Assembly (NCBI GenBank): GCA_934502905.1
Contig: CAKSVK010000030.1
Span: 1 to 25,528, forward strand
From: an uncultured Chitinophagaceae bacterium
GTDB taxonomy: Bacteria > Bacteroidota > Bacteroidia > Chitinophagales > Chitinophagaceae
Direction of reading: 5' to 3'
DNA: 25,528 nt
The notes below the pieces were generated by a model that saw only the letters and a list, made by a program, of their open reading frames with translations, did not search any database and had not been told where the DNA came from. A program made the translations under genes and the position numbers. Below, piece by piece: positions 1 through 9,391 of this stretch (position 1 is the stretch's first letter; every line of letters begins with the position of its first letter).

Positions 1-2880
1 AGATTCCATTACCAGCAATTGTATATGCCGGCGTTTGATTCCCTCAACGGTTATGGAGGGAATATCTTCCGGTATCTCAAAGCGGTTCAAAAGATTCACT
101 TCGTCAAATTGTTTTACAGTATGGTACCGTATATAGGTGATCAACTGCTCCAGCGAATCATTCTTAATATTCAATGACCATACGATCTCGGTCATTTTCT
201 GCAGCAGCTCTTTGGAATGGGTAGATATCTTATCCAGGCTTTCGATATTTAATCCTTCGGGAGAGAAATACTTATTGGTCTCGCTTAATATCCTGATGGT
301 AGACAGTCCACCCCCGATATCGTCGTGCAACTCGGCGGATATACGGGCGCGTTCCAGCTTCAATGCCTGCTCCAGCTCCATTGCAGCTTTTTGCTTTGCC
401 AGCTTACGGTTCATCAGGTCTCTTACCAGCCAATACAATGATGCTGCAAGGAGCAGCATAGCAGCGATCCGGAACCACCAGGTTTTGTACCAAATGGTCC
501 TGACGATAAATGATATTGCCTGCTCACCGGAATAACTGCCATCGGCAAATTGCAGTTTTATCCTGAATGTATAATCATTGCCGGGTAGTTTCCGGTAAGA
601 CAAGGGAACATCCGGATCCGTAACCTGCCAGTCTTTATCATAGCCATCCAGTTTATATACTACCCGGTAAGCGATGGCCTTATCATAGTCGATAATATCG
701 TAGTCAAATACGATAGAGTTTTGCCCCGGCGGGAATACATTTATGGCGGAAGGAACAAAAGCAACCTGCCCGTCATTTGCCAAAATCCTGGGCATTACCA
801 ATGAAGCCCTGCGGGGCTGCAGATATCCCGGCTTAAACCATAACAGCTCACTATACTCATCCTTTATGCCGATATAGCCGTTGGTGGTTGTTGCCAGCGC
901 GCTGTCATTAATATGGAACCGGATATTATTCAAACCGTTAACGGCATTATACGTCAGGAAATACTCTTCCCTGCGATCAAAACAAAAAATACCTAGATTG
1001 GAGGTGATCCACAAATTATCGTTATTGTCTTTAACCAAACGATATACCCGGCTATCAGTCAGTCCCTGCTCCCGGCCGTAAAGCGTATACCGGCTGCTGT
1101 CTTTTGAGTTTGGTGTGAGATGCAGCAGTCCCTTTTCAAATAACAGCATCCAAAGGTCTCCCTTTTCGTCTATTACCATATCGTTTATACTATCATCGGG
1201 TATCTGCCTCGGAGCAGGAGCATCCCGGGAATATACCAGGTTTTTTTCAGGATCATTCAGGTCAATATATAAAACACCGCTGTTGCGGGTGCTCATCCAA
1301 TATTTACCCGGTGCTGTTTTTATAACATTGGTATATTTATATTTGAATGGATCTTTAAAAAGGTCGCCGGAAGAAAAATAGTCGAGTTCTCCACTCACGG
1401 GATCATAAGTCAACAATACAGGCCCTATTGAACTAAAGGCCCATAGAAGATATTGCTTTTTGGAATCGATTGTATCGGCCAAACATTTCGTTACTATGAA
1501 ATGATCAAATATCTTCGGATCTACTTTCTGTTTTTGCAGAAGCAGGGGCCTGGAGGCATATGTGCCGCGATTCACTGAGAAAAAAGAATCATTGAAAAAT
1601 ACAAGATAATGATCATTCTCTGTCATTACATAATCGGGAATGACATTTTTCCGCCGGAGGATAGGCAATTTGCGGGAAATGGCATTACCTGTTTCGGGAT
1701 CCAGTATTGTAAGAGAATGGCTTTTGACAAACAGCAGCTTTTCTTCTTCAGCCAACATGTGTCCGGCATACACATCCTCTTCACGGAACGAGTAGCTATT
1801 GAAGCGGTTATGGACGGCTTGAAAAAGACTGATACCATTCTGGTGAGCAATCCATAAGTTACCTCCTGCATCCGTATAAAACCGGCTTATAAAGCCTTTG
1901 GATATGCCTCTATTCGACTTGTTCAACTGCCAGGAGTGGTAGATTGTATTACAGTTGCGAAAATTATAGAAGAGTACACCATCACTTTCTGTAGCAATCC
2001 ATAATTCATCGTTTGTTAGCCTTATAATATCGTTGCTATTTATTTTTTTGAAATCAATATCGTTCTTGCTTCCAGCATTTATCTCTGCGATATCTCCTGT
2101 AAGCAGATGCAGCAACCAGGTACCACGGTCAGTAGCGATAAGCAACGTATCCCCGTTCCAGGCAACTGCCCTCCGTATTGTTGGTCGCATCTTCTTTCCG
2201 TTATATTGCATTCTGATATGACTAAGCTGGCTTGTTGACGGGTTCAATATAGAAAGCCCGTTTATTGTTCCAATGAGCAGAGAATCCGGCGTATACAGCG
2301 AGAGCATGCGTACATACTGGCTATAGGGCGACCAGGGATTATCCAGGGGTACGTGGTAGAATGTCCGGGATAATGTATCGAACCTGTAGAGCCCCTTGCC
2401 GCGGGTACCCACCCATAAGTTACCGGTGGTATCAAAACACAAATTTGATATTCTTATTCTCTCTCCCCTGTCTGCCCCATAATCCAAAGAGTCCGTATCA
2501 GGTTTGAAATATTGCACGCCCGGTTTTAGATTGTTCGGACTGATCAACCCGAGTCCAAATTCTTTGCTGGCAAACCATAGCCTGTTGTAGCTGTCGGTGA
2601 TAATATCTTCTACGTTTCCTTCCCCGATCACTGGCTCCCTTTCGGGATATGACAGGATATTGAACCGGCGCCCGTTAAAAGAATAGATACCATTATTGGT
2701 ACCTATATAGATATATCCGTTAGAGTCGCTGCAAATGGCATTGCAAAAATTTGATGACAACCCGTTCCGTGCATCCCAGGTCTGAAAATTATAGAAAAAA
2801 TTCTGGGGCAACACGATTTCAACTGACAGTATCAGCATGATGCAGCAACTGACTGTATATGGTAACAGGTGTCGCTTCAT
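1..2880 (-). CDS. Two-component sensor histidine kinase, propeller/Y_Y_Y type (3' end outside window)
   Basis: Membrane sensor kinase of the Bacteroidota type with a periplasmic beta-propeller; it would phosphorylate a LuxR/NarL-type response regulator not seen here. Translation is open for 960 codons from the ATG at 2880 to the window edge. In order: signal peptide (about 1-26), many propeller repeats with motifs such as LWVGTRGKGLYRF and LWIATESDG (about 30-700), a Y_Y_Y domain (about 718-790, containing VYKLDGYDKDW), one membrane helix (about 797-818, WWFRIAAMLLLAASLYWLV), then a HisKA_3 dimerisation domain with AELHDDIGGGLS, the phospho-accepting His being residue 852. The HATPase domain should lie beyond position 1. 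No response-regulator domain is present in the visible part, so this resembles a classical HPK7 kinase rather than a one-protein hybrid. The ligand cannot be told from sequence. Confidence 0.93.
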   Translation of the reverse strand, partial: MKRHLLPYTVSCCIMLILSVEIVLPQNFFYNFQTWDARNGLSSNFCNAICSDSNGYIYIGTNNGIYSFNGRRFNILSYPEREPVIGEGNVEDIITDSYNRLWFASKEFGLGLISPNNLKPGVQYFKPDTDSLDYGADRGERIRISNLCFDTTGNLWVGTRGKGLYRFDTLSRTFYHVPLDNPWSPYSQYVRMLSLYTPDSLLIGTINGLSILNPSTSQLSHIRMQYNGKKMRPTIRRAVAWNGDTLLIATDRGTWLLHLLTGDIAEINAGSKNDIDFKKINSNDIIRLTNDELWIATESDGVLFYNFRNCNTIYHSWQLNKSNRGISKGFISRFYTDAGGNLWIAHQNGISLFQAVHNRFNSYSFREEDVYAGHMLAEEEKLLFVKSHSLTILDPETGNAISRKLPILRRKNVIPDYVMTENDHYLVFFNDSFFSVNRGTYASRPLLLQKQKVDPKIFDHFIVTKCLADTIDSKKQYLLWAFSSIGPVLLTYDPVSGELDYFSSGDLFKDPFKYKYTNVIKTAPGKYWMSTRNSGVLYIDLNDPEKNLVYSRDAPAPRQIPDDSINDMVIDEKGDLWMLLFEKGLLHLTPNSKDSSRYTLYGREQGLTDSRVYRLVKDNNDNLWITSNLGIFCFDRREEYFLTYNAVNGLNNIRFHINDSALATTTNGYIGIKDEYSELLWFKPGYLQPRRASLVMPRILANDGQVAFVPSAINVFPPGQNSIVFDYDIIDYDKAIAYRVVYKLDGYDKDWQVTDPDVPLSYRKLPGNDYTFRIKLQFADGSYSGEQAISFIVRTIWYKTWWFRIAAMLLLAASLYWLVRDLMNRKLAKQKAAMELEQALKLERARISAELHDDIGGGLSTIRILSETNKYFSPEGLNIESLDKISTHSKELLQKMTEIVWSLNIKNDSLEQLITYIRYHTVKQFDEVNLLNRFEIPEDIPSITVEGIKRRHIQLLVMES

Positions 2881-3234
2881 AAAGGTTAATTTTAGAAAGT
2901 AGATCTGTTAACAATAAACGTCAATATCACACCATTGACAAAGCGAGGATCGTGCTAAGTATTGGACTAAGAATCAATACCTAAGATAATAAAAATTCAG
3001 AAAAACCTGTCTGCTTTGGGGAAAGATGATGTATATGTGTATAGAAGAGAAACAACTCCGGTTTTTCATTATCGACAATATATATTGACACAGGATTGGG
3101 CCGGACTGGTTTAAAATGATAAATAGCCCGGTATGGGTGAGTTTCTTAATTTCCTGATCTTATTTAAGGGTTGTGAGAAAACAGAATGGTATTTACCGGC
3201 AATCATAATTATACCTGGCTTACAGAACTATCCT
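2881..3234. other. Gene-free spacer between FAD oxidoreductase and sensor kinase
   Basis: 354 bases, AT-rich, between two minus-strand genes. I see no convincing ORF, no strong hairpin and no clean TTG-N19-TAnnTTTG promoter. On the minus strand TATCTTAG (7 of 8 matches to TAnnTTTG) lies about 100 bases upstream of the kinase start and is the best weak candidate -7 box. The length suggests the kinase has its own promoter. Confidence 0.5.
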
Positions 3235-4935
3235 TTACGCCCATTCCGTTTCAAGGCCCTGCGTCCTGATAAATGCCTGGAATTGTTTCAGCATCGCCGG
3301 GTCCCTTCTGACCGCAGCAGGTAAAATATTATTAGCTTTTGCGAACGTCAGCAGCATACCGACCGCTTCGCCAATGCTCCACTCCACCGGGTGCAACCGG
3401 TAACAACCATTTGTTATATGCGTAGTGCCGATATTCTTATTAGCAGGAAAGATGTTATTAATGCGTACCGGCAGCAGTGCTCCCAACGGTATCTGGAACG
3501 GCAGGGAAGGAAAATCAATATAATTGTTGCCGCCACTGCTTGGATGCAGATCGATATGATAATAGCCGGTGCCTACGGAGTCATAAAAGAAAGCCGCCCT
3601 GTCTGCCGCCGCCGTGGCCACCAGCTTCCGGTTAGCAGCGCCCACGTGCGCTTCCATTACGGTAAACTCTGCTTTAATGCGACGGGATTCCCTGACATAA
3701 GGATATTTGGCAAGGCCGTCATCCGTACCCACTACATCTTTCCGTAACCGCAACCCCTGCCAGCCCTTTCCGCCATCGGGCCGGGGTGCTTCTGTCTGCA
3801 ACCAGTACAACAATGACAGGCTAAGTTGTTTTGATGCATCAACATGTTTCCTGAAAACCTGCGGCGTTACGTCAATGATATTCCCCTCCATATAATCATT
3901 CTGCGGCCAGTTGACAATAGTGATATCTCCCTGGTAAAATCCGTCTTCAAAATTTTTCCGGGCAATGATCCTGCGATAATTCCAGAGATTTAAAACACCG
4001 TCCAGTTCACGGCCATCGGGCGCAAAACCCAACTGCCTGGGCTGCAGTGTCTGCGGCTGTGAATATTGCAGGTCCAGCAGCTTTCCCGACCAGGCAGGCT
4101 GTAGCTTAGGGATATAGTTTTTCCAGTACTGATAGTTCGCTGGTCTGGGGATCACATGGTCTTCACCTGCTGTATAGTCCATAGCAAAACACATGGTGAA
4201 AGCCTGGGTATTTCGGGGGTCTGCCAGATCAGGCGCATGTAGTTCCTGCGTGATTTTATTCGACTCTGTGCCGGTGATGTATTCTGTACCCGTCAGCGGC
4301 AGTAAGTCTCCTAGCTCCGTAGCATCTACAAAGAAAGGCGCTCTTAATTGCATCAGCTCTCCGCTACGTTCGCTTTTAGCCGTTATTGCCGTTACGCTGT
4401 TACCGGATACAGCGGCTGAAACAGCAGAATATTCCATCAGCAATACAAGCCTTCCATTGGATAGATACGGCGCCAACATCTGCCGGATAACTGTTTCCGC
4501 CACTGCCGGCTCATGACAAAGCCGGGAAACAACGCCACTGCCGGGGTTTAGAAAAGGATTGCTTTTTTCTTTTTCCGTAAGCGGATAATTGACGCGGTAA
4601 TAATCGCGTATCCTGTTCCGGACGTCACGATAGGATTGTGGCGCCCCATGTGTTTCTATCCATTGGTGTTCATCCGGCGGCACGGCCTGGGAAGTGAGCT
4701 GTCCGCCCAACCAATCTGTTGTTTCAATAAGAATTACGGACATACCATTCCGCAGCGCTGCCAATGATGACGCTACGCCTCCCAACCCGCCACCTGCAAT
4801 CACTACATCCGCCTGCAACTGGTTTCCCTTGGGGCTTTGTTTCACTTGTACCGGCGAAGACAGCTTAAACGAGCTGCCGATTGTTACTGCTGTTCCGCTC
4901 ATACCCAACAGCTCCAGGAAATTTCTTCTTTTCAT
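3235..4935 (-). CDS. Exported FAD-dependent oxidoreductase (FAD_oxidored, PF12831-like)
   Basis: Secreted flavoprotein of the family often labelled FAD-dependent oxidoreductase or putative xanthan lyase; the substrate is unknown. The start is set at the ATG at 4935, giving 566 aa. An upstream in-frame TTG at 4947 adds only four residues and would separate the KRR from the N-terminus. The N-terminus MKRRNFLELLGMSG looks Tat-like (only two arginines in a KRRNFL context), followed by a short hydrophobic stretch. The dinucleotide-binding motif GGGLGG is at residues 48-53 with the ribose-binding Glu at 71 (ILIE), followed by WLGGQLTSQAVPPDEH, typical of this family. The C-terminal NIFPANKNIGTTHITNG and the HPVEWSIGEA segment complete the FAD fold. 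It lies 57 bases downstream of the 499-aa gene and may share its transcript. Confidence 0.88.
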   Translation of the reverse strand: MKRRNFLELLGMSGTAVTIGSSFKLSSPVQVKQSPKGNQLQADVVIAGGGLGGVASSLAALRNGMSVILIETTDWLGGQLTSQAVPPDEHQWIETHGAPQSYRDVRNRIRDYYRVNYPLTEKEKSNPFLNPGSGVVSRLCHEPAVAETVIRQMLAPYLSNGRLVLLMEYSAVSAAVSGNSVTAITAKSERSGELMQLRAPFFVDATELGDLLPLTGTEYITGTESNKITQELHAPDLADPRNTQAFTMCFAMDYTAGEDHVIPRPANYQYWKNYIPKLQPAWSGKLLDLQYSQPQTLQPRQLGFAPDGRELDGVLNLWNYRRIIARKNFEDGFYQGDITIVNWPQNDYMEGNIIDVTPQVFRKHVDASKQLSLSLLYWLQTEAPRPDGGKGWQGLRLRKDVVGTDDGLAKYPYVRESRRIKAEFTVMEAHVGAANRKLVATAAADRAAFFYDSVGTGYYHIDLHPSSGGNNYIDFPSLPFQIPLGALLPVRINNIFPANKNIGTTHITNGCYRLHPVEWSIGEAVGMLLTFAKANNILPAAVRRDPAMLKQFQAFIRTQGLETEWA

Positions 4936-4992
4936 CTTGTTATTCAATTATATGCTTTGTGATGTTGTGCCTTTCTGATATAATGAAACAGC

Positions 4993-6492
4993 TCAGGATT
5001 TCTTTCCAGGCTTATCTCCCTTCATTCTATCGGAGATCCATCCAATACAATCAAAATACCGGAGCAGCTGTTTTTCAAACCGGTCGTTTTGCAACAGTTG
5101 CATGTCATCAACGATATCTTTAAACGGCTGCTTTTTCAAGTACTTTACTGCCGGCTTCAGCCTGATATAACGAAAGAACAACAACTCAGATTTCAGCAGG
5201 TGCTCTTTTTCAAAAAACCTTTTATAGGACTTTATCTCATATTCCAGGTACCCGGAATCTCCCTGTTCATAGTAGATGGCAATATTCAGCAGGCGTACCG
5301 CTTTACAAACCACCCAGTTTTTTTGTGAGGCATGGTTCTGCAACAACTGATTGATCCACTTATGCGCCTTACCCGGATCCCGGAGATGATAAAAGGATAA
5401 TGCCAGGTAAAAAAGCAATTCCCACTGTTTCTCTTCGTTTACCAGGTTATACGTAGTACGCCACTCTTTCCCTTTCTCATTTATTAAATCAACGACTGAT
5501 CTGTACCTGCCCGCCTGTATCCATAAAACAGATTGGAAAATAACCGCTGTTTTCTGTACCTGGTTTCTAAAATACGGGGGATAAACAGGTTGATCCAGTT
5601 GTTCTACCCTTGAAACATAAAATGGTATCTGATCGTAATATCCCAACACATGCAGGTTATCAAGAATGCCATTCAATGCTGAGAAATAATCAAGCGGCGG
5701 GTTATCCAACAATGTTATATTATCCTCGAAAAGCTTGTTAAGAGACGAAAAGGTTTTTAAAGCAGGCTTATACTCACCAATATTGGTAAAGTAAAAAGAC
5801 TGAAAAAGCAAATGCAGCTTCTGCGCCGCAAAGCTTTTGGATGGCTTGCTGGTTGCCAGTCCCATTTCACTTAATACCAGATCATTTAGTTTCTCCTGTT
5901 GCTCTTTGGACGATATCCTGCGGGCATGGATCAGCCGGTATTTCAACAGTTCAAATAAGGAATGACGATCATGAATGCTGCCCAACTCACGCAGCACTTC
6001 TTTTGCTTTCATTTGAATTTCAACCAGGGCTTTGTCTGTTATAGCCGGAAAATTTATCCCGGATAAATAATTGAGCTCTTCCCGATAAGTCAGGTAGGTG
6101 ATTACAGGGTGCTGAAATGTTATAGCCCTGGCACGTAATGACTGAAGCGCTGCATATCCTTCCCCGGGCAGGGAGCGCTCGTGCAGGATCTTCGCACGCA
6201 TTATGCCCTGAAACAACTGGAACGATGCATCCCGCCCCATCTTTAATTGTATTAAACTGTCGGTTAAAATTTTAACCAGGTATTTTGCAGCATTATGTAT
6301 TGATGCATGCTTATGTAATTTTTTGAAGGCAGCTTCCATCAAGGCTGCATCATTTCCTTTTGCATTTCCTATTATTTTAAAAAGATCTAAATAGATCCTG
6401 CTAACAGATTGCCTTTTTGCGTATAGCTTGAAATAACGTTTTTCGGCGCCCGACAAAGATTTGACCAGCTTAATTGCACCTATCCTGGACAT
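4993..6492 (-). CDS. Uncharacterised 499-aa helical-repeat protein
   Basis: I do not recognise a named family. The protein is soluble, almost entirely helical and lacks a signal peptide, membrane segment or catalytic motif. Length, alternating aromatic/Leu spacing and segments such as LALSFYHLRDPGKAHKWINQL suggest degenerate TPR-like helical hairpins, so a scaffold role is the most I would infer. The start is the ATG at 6492, with an AT-rich divergent promoter region upstream. The 57-base gap to the FAD oxidoreductase downstream allows co-transcription. Similar-sized orphan proteins are common in Chitinophagaceae genomes. Confidence 0.75.
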   Translation of the reverse strand: MSRIGAIKLVKSLSGAEKRYFKLYAKRQSVSRIYLDLFKIIGNAKGNDAALMEAAFKKLHKHASIHNAAKYLVKILTDSLIQLKMGRDASFQLFQGIMRAKILHERSLPGEGYAALQSLRARAITFQHPVITYLTYREELNYLSGINFPAITDKALVEIQMKAKEVLRELGSIHDRHSLFELLKYRLIHARRISSKEQQEKLNDLVLSEMGLATSKPSKSFAAQKLHLLFQSFYFTNIGEYKPALKTFSSLNKLFEDNITLLDNPPLDYFSALNGILDNLHVLGYYDQIPFYVSRVEQLDQPVYPPYFRNQVQKTAVIFQSVLWIQAGRYRSVVDLINEKGKEWRTTYNLVNEEKQWELLFYLALSFYHLRDPGKAHKWINQLLQNHASQKNWVVCKAVRLLNIAIYYEQGDSGYLEYEIKSYKRFFEKEHLLKSELLFFRYIRLKPAVKYLKKQPFKDIVDDMQLLQNDRFEKQLLRYFDCIGWISDRMKGDKPGKKS

Positions 6493-6687
6493 GGCTGTTG
6501 TTTATAATAATTGCATATTGAAAATAAATTTAAATGCAATTAATTAATATTCAATAAAATACAGACAATTATCATCAAATAATAGCTTTTAAAGTTATGA
6601 AAATTGAAAATAAATGATTTTTAAATAGGAGATGTATAGAATAGCTTTAGAGAGAAGATGATTAATAACCAATAAATTGATTGCTAT
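6493..6687. promoter_or_regulatory. AT-rich divergent promoter region with a 13-bp direct repeat
   Basis: This 195-bp region separates the divergent 499-aa gene and rbsK. The 13-mer ATTGAAAATAAAT occurs exactly twice, at 6517-6529 and 6603-6615. The first copy lies between short inverted arms TTGCAT (6511-6516) and ATGCAA (6534-6539). TAGCTTTA near 6638 resembles the TAnnTTTG -7 box for rbsK, but no TTG is correctly spaced. Regulator binding is inference; random AT-rich sequence can also give such repeats. Confidence 0.4.
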
Positions 6688-7608
6688 ATGGAACCCGGAA
6701 AAATAGTGGTTGTCGGCAGTTCTAACATGGACATGGTTGTTAAAACAGATCATATCCCTGTTCCCGGAGAAACAGTGCTCTCCGGATCTTTTTTCATGAA
6801 CCCGGGAGGGAAAGGAGCCAACCAGGCAGTGGCTGCTGCACGGCTGGGTGCGGAAGTAATTTTCGTCTCCAAGCTCGGGAATGATGTTTTTGGAAAACAG
6901 TTCGCTCAATTATTCAGCGATGAAAATATAGATACCGCTTACCTGGTCTCCGACGAGGACTTACCGAGCGGCGTCGCCTTAATTACAGTTGATAAGGAAG
7001 GGGAAAACAGTATAGTAGTTGCTTCCGGCGCAAATGCAAACCTTACCATAGAAGATATCAAAGGATCGCTTCCTGTTATAGCCGGTGCCGGCACCGTGCT
7101 GATGCAGCTGGAAATACCCATGGATGTGGTAGAATATGTTGCCGGGTATGCCTTTTCAAACAACATAAAAGTAATTCTCAACCCGGCGCCGGCGGCTCCT
7201 TTATCGAGTGAGCTGTTAAGCCATATCCATATACTTACCCCTAATGAAACAGAAGCGGCCATGATTGCAGGCATTCCTGTTGATGGTATCGGGGATGCCC
7301 AAAAAGCCGCCTTGCTGATTTGTAAAAAAGGAGTAAAAAAAGTGATTGTGACACTGGGGTCTAAAGGCGCTGTCATATGCGAGGGGAACAAATGCACTTT
7401 AGTAGAAGCCCCCAAGGTGACACCGCTGGACACCACTGCAGCAGGTGATGTATTTAACGGAGCATTGACAGTGGCGCTTTCCGAAGGGAAAGAAACGGAA
7501 GCAGCCGTCCGTTTTGCCTGTGAAGCAGCCGCTATCTCTGTTACCCGTATGGGTGCGCAATCCTCCATTCCGTACCGGAATGAATTGATTGCCCGATCCC
7601 TGACTTGA
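6688..7608 (+). CDS. rbsK: Ribokinase (PfkB family)
   Basis: Phosphorylates D-ribose to ribose 5-phosphate with ATP in the cytoplasm. At 306 aa it matches the usual ribokinase length. The N-terminal substrate motif NPGGKGANQAVAAARLGA is present (GGKGAN about 40-45), as is the start VVVGSSNMDMVVKTDHIPVPGET typical of ribokinase rather than fructokinase. The C-terminal PfkB signature DTTAAGDVFNG lies at 248-258, with the predicted catalytic base Asp254 and an anion hole formed by AAGD. The sugar-porter gene starts 37 bases downstream on the same strand, consistent with a two-gene uptake and activation operon. The exact sugar is inferred from family resemblance. Confidence 0.93.
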   Translation: MEPGKIVVVGSSNMDMVVKTDHIPVPGETVLSGSFFMNPGGKGANQAVAAARLGAEVIFVSKLGNDVFGKQFAQLFSDENIDTAYLVSDEDLPSGVALITVDKEGENSIVVASGANANLTIEDIKGSLPVIAGAGTVLMQLEIPMDVVEYVAGYAFSNNIKVILNPAPAAPLSSELLSHIHILTPNETEAAMIAGIPVDGIGDAQKAALLICKKGVKKVIVTLGSKGAVICEGNKCTLVEAPKVTPLDTTAAGDVFNGALTVALSEGKETEAAVRFACEAAAISVTRMGAQSSIPYRNELIARSLT

Positions 7609-7645
7609 CGAACTGGTTAAATATACTGTCCTAAAACAATGTCAT

Positions 7646-8647
7646 ATGTTTATCATCGAAAGTTACGCGCTGGCGATCTTATTTTGTTTTGTCACCATGC
7701 TGTGCTGGGGTTCCTGGGCCAATACCCAGAAACTGGTTCAGCAAAAATGGCGATTTGAGCTGTTCTACTGGGATTATGTGATCGGCATTTTCGTTTTTTC
7801 GCTGCTGGCTGCCTTTACCATGGGGAGCTATGGTGAAGAAGGGCGAAGCTTCCTGGAAGATATCCGGCAGGCCGGAAGCGGCAATATCGTCAACGCATTG
7901 ATCGGCGGCTTTGTTTTCAACCTGGCCAATATGTTGCTCACCGCTGCCATTGCCGGTGCGGGAATGGCTGTTGCCTTTCCGGTAGGAATTGGTCTGGCGC
8001 TCATTATCGGCGTAGTGATCAACTACATCTTGCTAAGCAAAGGCAATCCTGTATTGCTGTTCTCCGGGGTGCTGCTGGTTAGTATCGCCATTATTATAAA
8101 CGCGGTGGCCTACAGCAAACATATGGGTGCTACCGGCAGAAAAGGAGTTACCAAATGGATCGTCGTATCTGTGATTGCAGGCATATTGATGTCCACATTC
8201 TATTCTTTTGTGGCTTCAGCAATGGACCTGGAAAATTTCGTATCGCCTGCCGTGGGCAAAATGACTCCTTATACAGCGTTTGTAGTATTTGCCACAGGCA
8301 TACTGCTCAGCAATATACTCTTCAACAGCATTTTGATGCGGAGGCCGCTCGAGGGTACTCCCCTGCATTATGCAGATTATTTTAAGGGTGGAAGGCTACA
8401 CCTGGTAGGCATGTTGGGTGGCGCTATCTGGGGACTGGGAAATCTCTTCAACCTGATAGCTGCAGAGAAAGCCGGTCCTGCTATATCATACGGCCTGGGG
8501 CAGGGTGCAACACTTGTAGCAGCACTTTGGGGCGTACTCATATGGAAAGAGTTCAAGGGGGCAAATGTCCCCGTTAGAAGAATGATTTTTGCTATGTTTT
8601 TCCTATTCATAACCGGCCTGGCTTTGATAATTGCCGCCGGTAAGTAA
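7646..8647 (+). CDS. GRP-family (DMT superfamily) sugar porter, probably ribose
   Basis: Inner-membrane permease of 333 aa with about ten hydrophobic helices, fitting the glucose/ribose porter branch of the drug/metabolite transporter superfamily. Visible signatures are the N-terminal FCFVTMLCWGSWANTQKL, which carries the family's CWGSWANT motif, and the glycine-rich later helices GMLGGAIWGLGN and AISYGLGQGATLVAALWGV. There is no signal peptide beyond helix 1. It follows rbsK after 37 bases, so import followed by phosphorylation is the natural reading; this is inferred from neighbourhood. A RhaT-like alternative is less likely given the ribokinase partner. The ATG at 7646 fits the start of helix 1. 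Confidence 0.88.
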   Translation: MFIIESYALAILFCFVTMLCWGSWANTQKLVQQKWRFELFYWDYVIGIFVFSLLAAFTMGSYGEEGRSFLEDIRQAGSGNIVNALIGGFVFNLANMLLTAAIAGAGMAVAFPVGIGLALIIGVVINYILLSKGNPVLLFSGVLLVSIAIIINAVAYSKHMGATGRKGVTKWIVVSVIAGILMSTFYSFVASAMDLENFVSPAVGKMTPYTAFVVFATGILLSNILFNSILMRRPLEGTPLHYADYFKGGRLHLVGMLGGAIWGLGNLFNLIAAEKAGPAISYGLGQGATLVAALWGVLIWKEFKGANVPVRRMIFAMFFLFITGLALIIAAGK

Positions 8648-8709
8648 TCTCAATCACCGAGTCGTGACATGCAAGAGCTTTCACCGATACATTCAACCTG
8701 TATCTAACT

Positions 8710-8767
8710 GCGTGTGAGGACACGCGCCGGGGACAGTGGGCGCCCGGTTGCGCATTCCCACGCAACC
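8710..8767 (-). repeat. Dispersed two-hairpin element, copy at 8.7 kb (minus orientation)
   Basis: This lies between the convergent transporter (ends 8647) and membrane-protein gene (ends 8908). Hairpin B is at 8710-8725 (arms GCGTGT/ACACGC, 4-nt loop). Hairpin A is at 8746-8767 (arms GGTTGCG/CGCAACC), about 20 nt away. Read on the minus strand, the CAACCGGGC linker and the GGCGCGTGTCCTCAC segment match the copy at 23.0 kb. The rest of 8648-8907 holds no supported gene. Confidence 0.7.
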
Positions 8768-8907
8768 TTTGCACCCTGGATATCCGAAAACCATCAACTT
8801 CCTGCAGACCGATGAGAAACAATGACATGTTATTGGCACGCAAGGAAGTATCTACTTTGTGAGCGTTCTCCCTCAACAATATAACGCCCGGACATATCTT
8901 CGTGGCA

Positions 8908-9384
8908 TCAGGATAACAATATACAATACACAAGAGAGATGACAGCAATGACCAGGTTACAATAAGCCTTCCGGAATTTCCTTTTATACAATAATACGAT
9001 CGCTTCGATAACGATAAAGCTGTAATAAATAGTCGCGATAATTACGAGGAGGAAAAAGGCCAGGTATCCTGCGCCTATGCCGCCTTCAATTTTGTACGCT
9101 GCATACACCAGCAGGGACAGGATCGCCAACGCCACAGCCCAGAACAATAACCGTTTTAGCAAATGACGTAATACCTCCCTGTTGTAATAAGCATAACCGT
9201 CTGTTATACGATCTGCTACAATATAATGCAGCACAAGCAACATTGTAAATGCCGGCACCATCAGCCGTAAGTAAGCAAAATCGCTTAACCCTGTATTATA
9301 AAACAGCCACCACCATAACAGCAGGGAAACAAGAAGGACGCCCGGGACAGCGATCCATACCAGCCGTGTAAGACTAACTTTCAT
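8908..9384 (-). CDS. Four-helix integral membrane protein, unknown function
   Basis: A 158-aa protein with about four hydrophobic segments (roughly 8-28, 40-57, 80-98, 105-130) plus a possible fifth at the C-terminus (IAVISLVYCILL). Short basic loops (LLKRLLF, LLYKRKFRK) suggest their cytoplasmic location. I do not recognise a family. Its start codon is 7 bases beyond the stop of the alpha/beta hydrolase upstream (9392-10150), so the two are very probably co-transcribed from the hydrolase promoter. Confidence 0.75.
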   Translation of the reverse strand: MKVSLTRLVWIAVPGVLLVSLLLWWWLFYNTGLSDFAYLRLMVPAFTMLLVLHYIVADRITDGYAYYNREVLRHLLKRLLFWAVALAILSLLVYAAYKIEGGIGAGYLAFFLLVIIATIYYSFIVIEAIVLLYKRKFRKAYCNLVIAVISLVYCILLS

Positions 9385-9391
9385 GTATACA

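Noticed and set aside
3133..3324. 63-aa plus-strand ORF
   Set aside because: It overlaps the 3' end of the FAD oxidoreductase gene on the other strand, and no protein motif is visible.
8607..8948. 113-aa minus-strand ORF
   Set aside because: It reads through the two-hairpin repeat and overlaps the ends of both flanking genes; the translation contains the RVSSHAV string typical of the repeat, not a protein motif.
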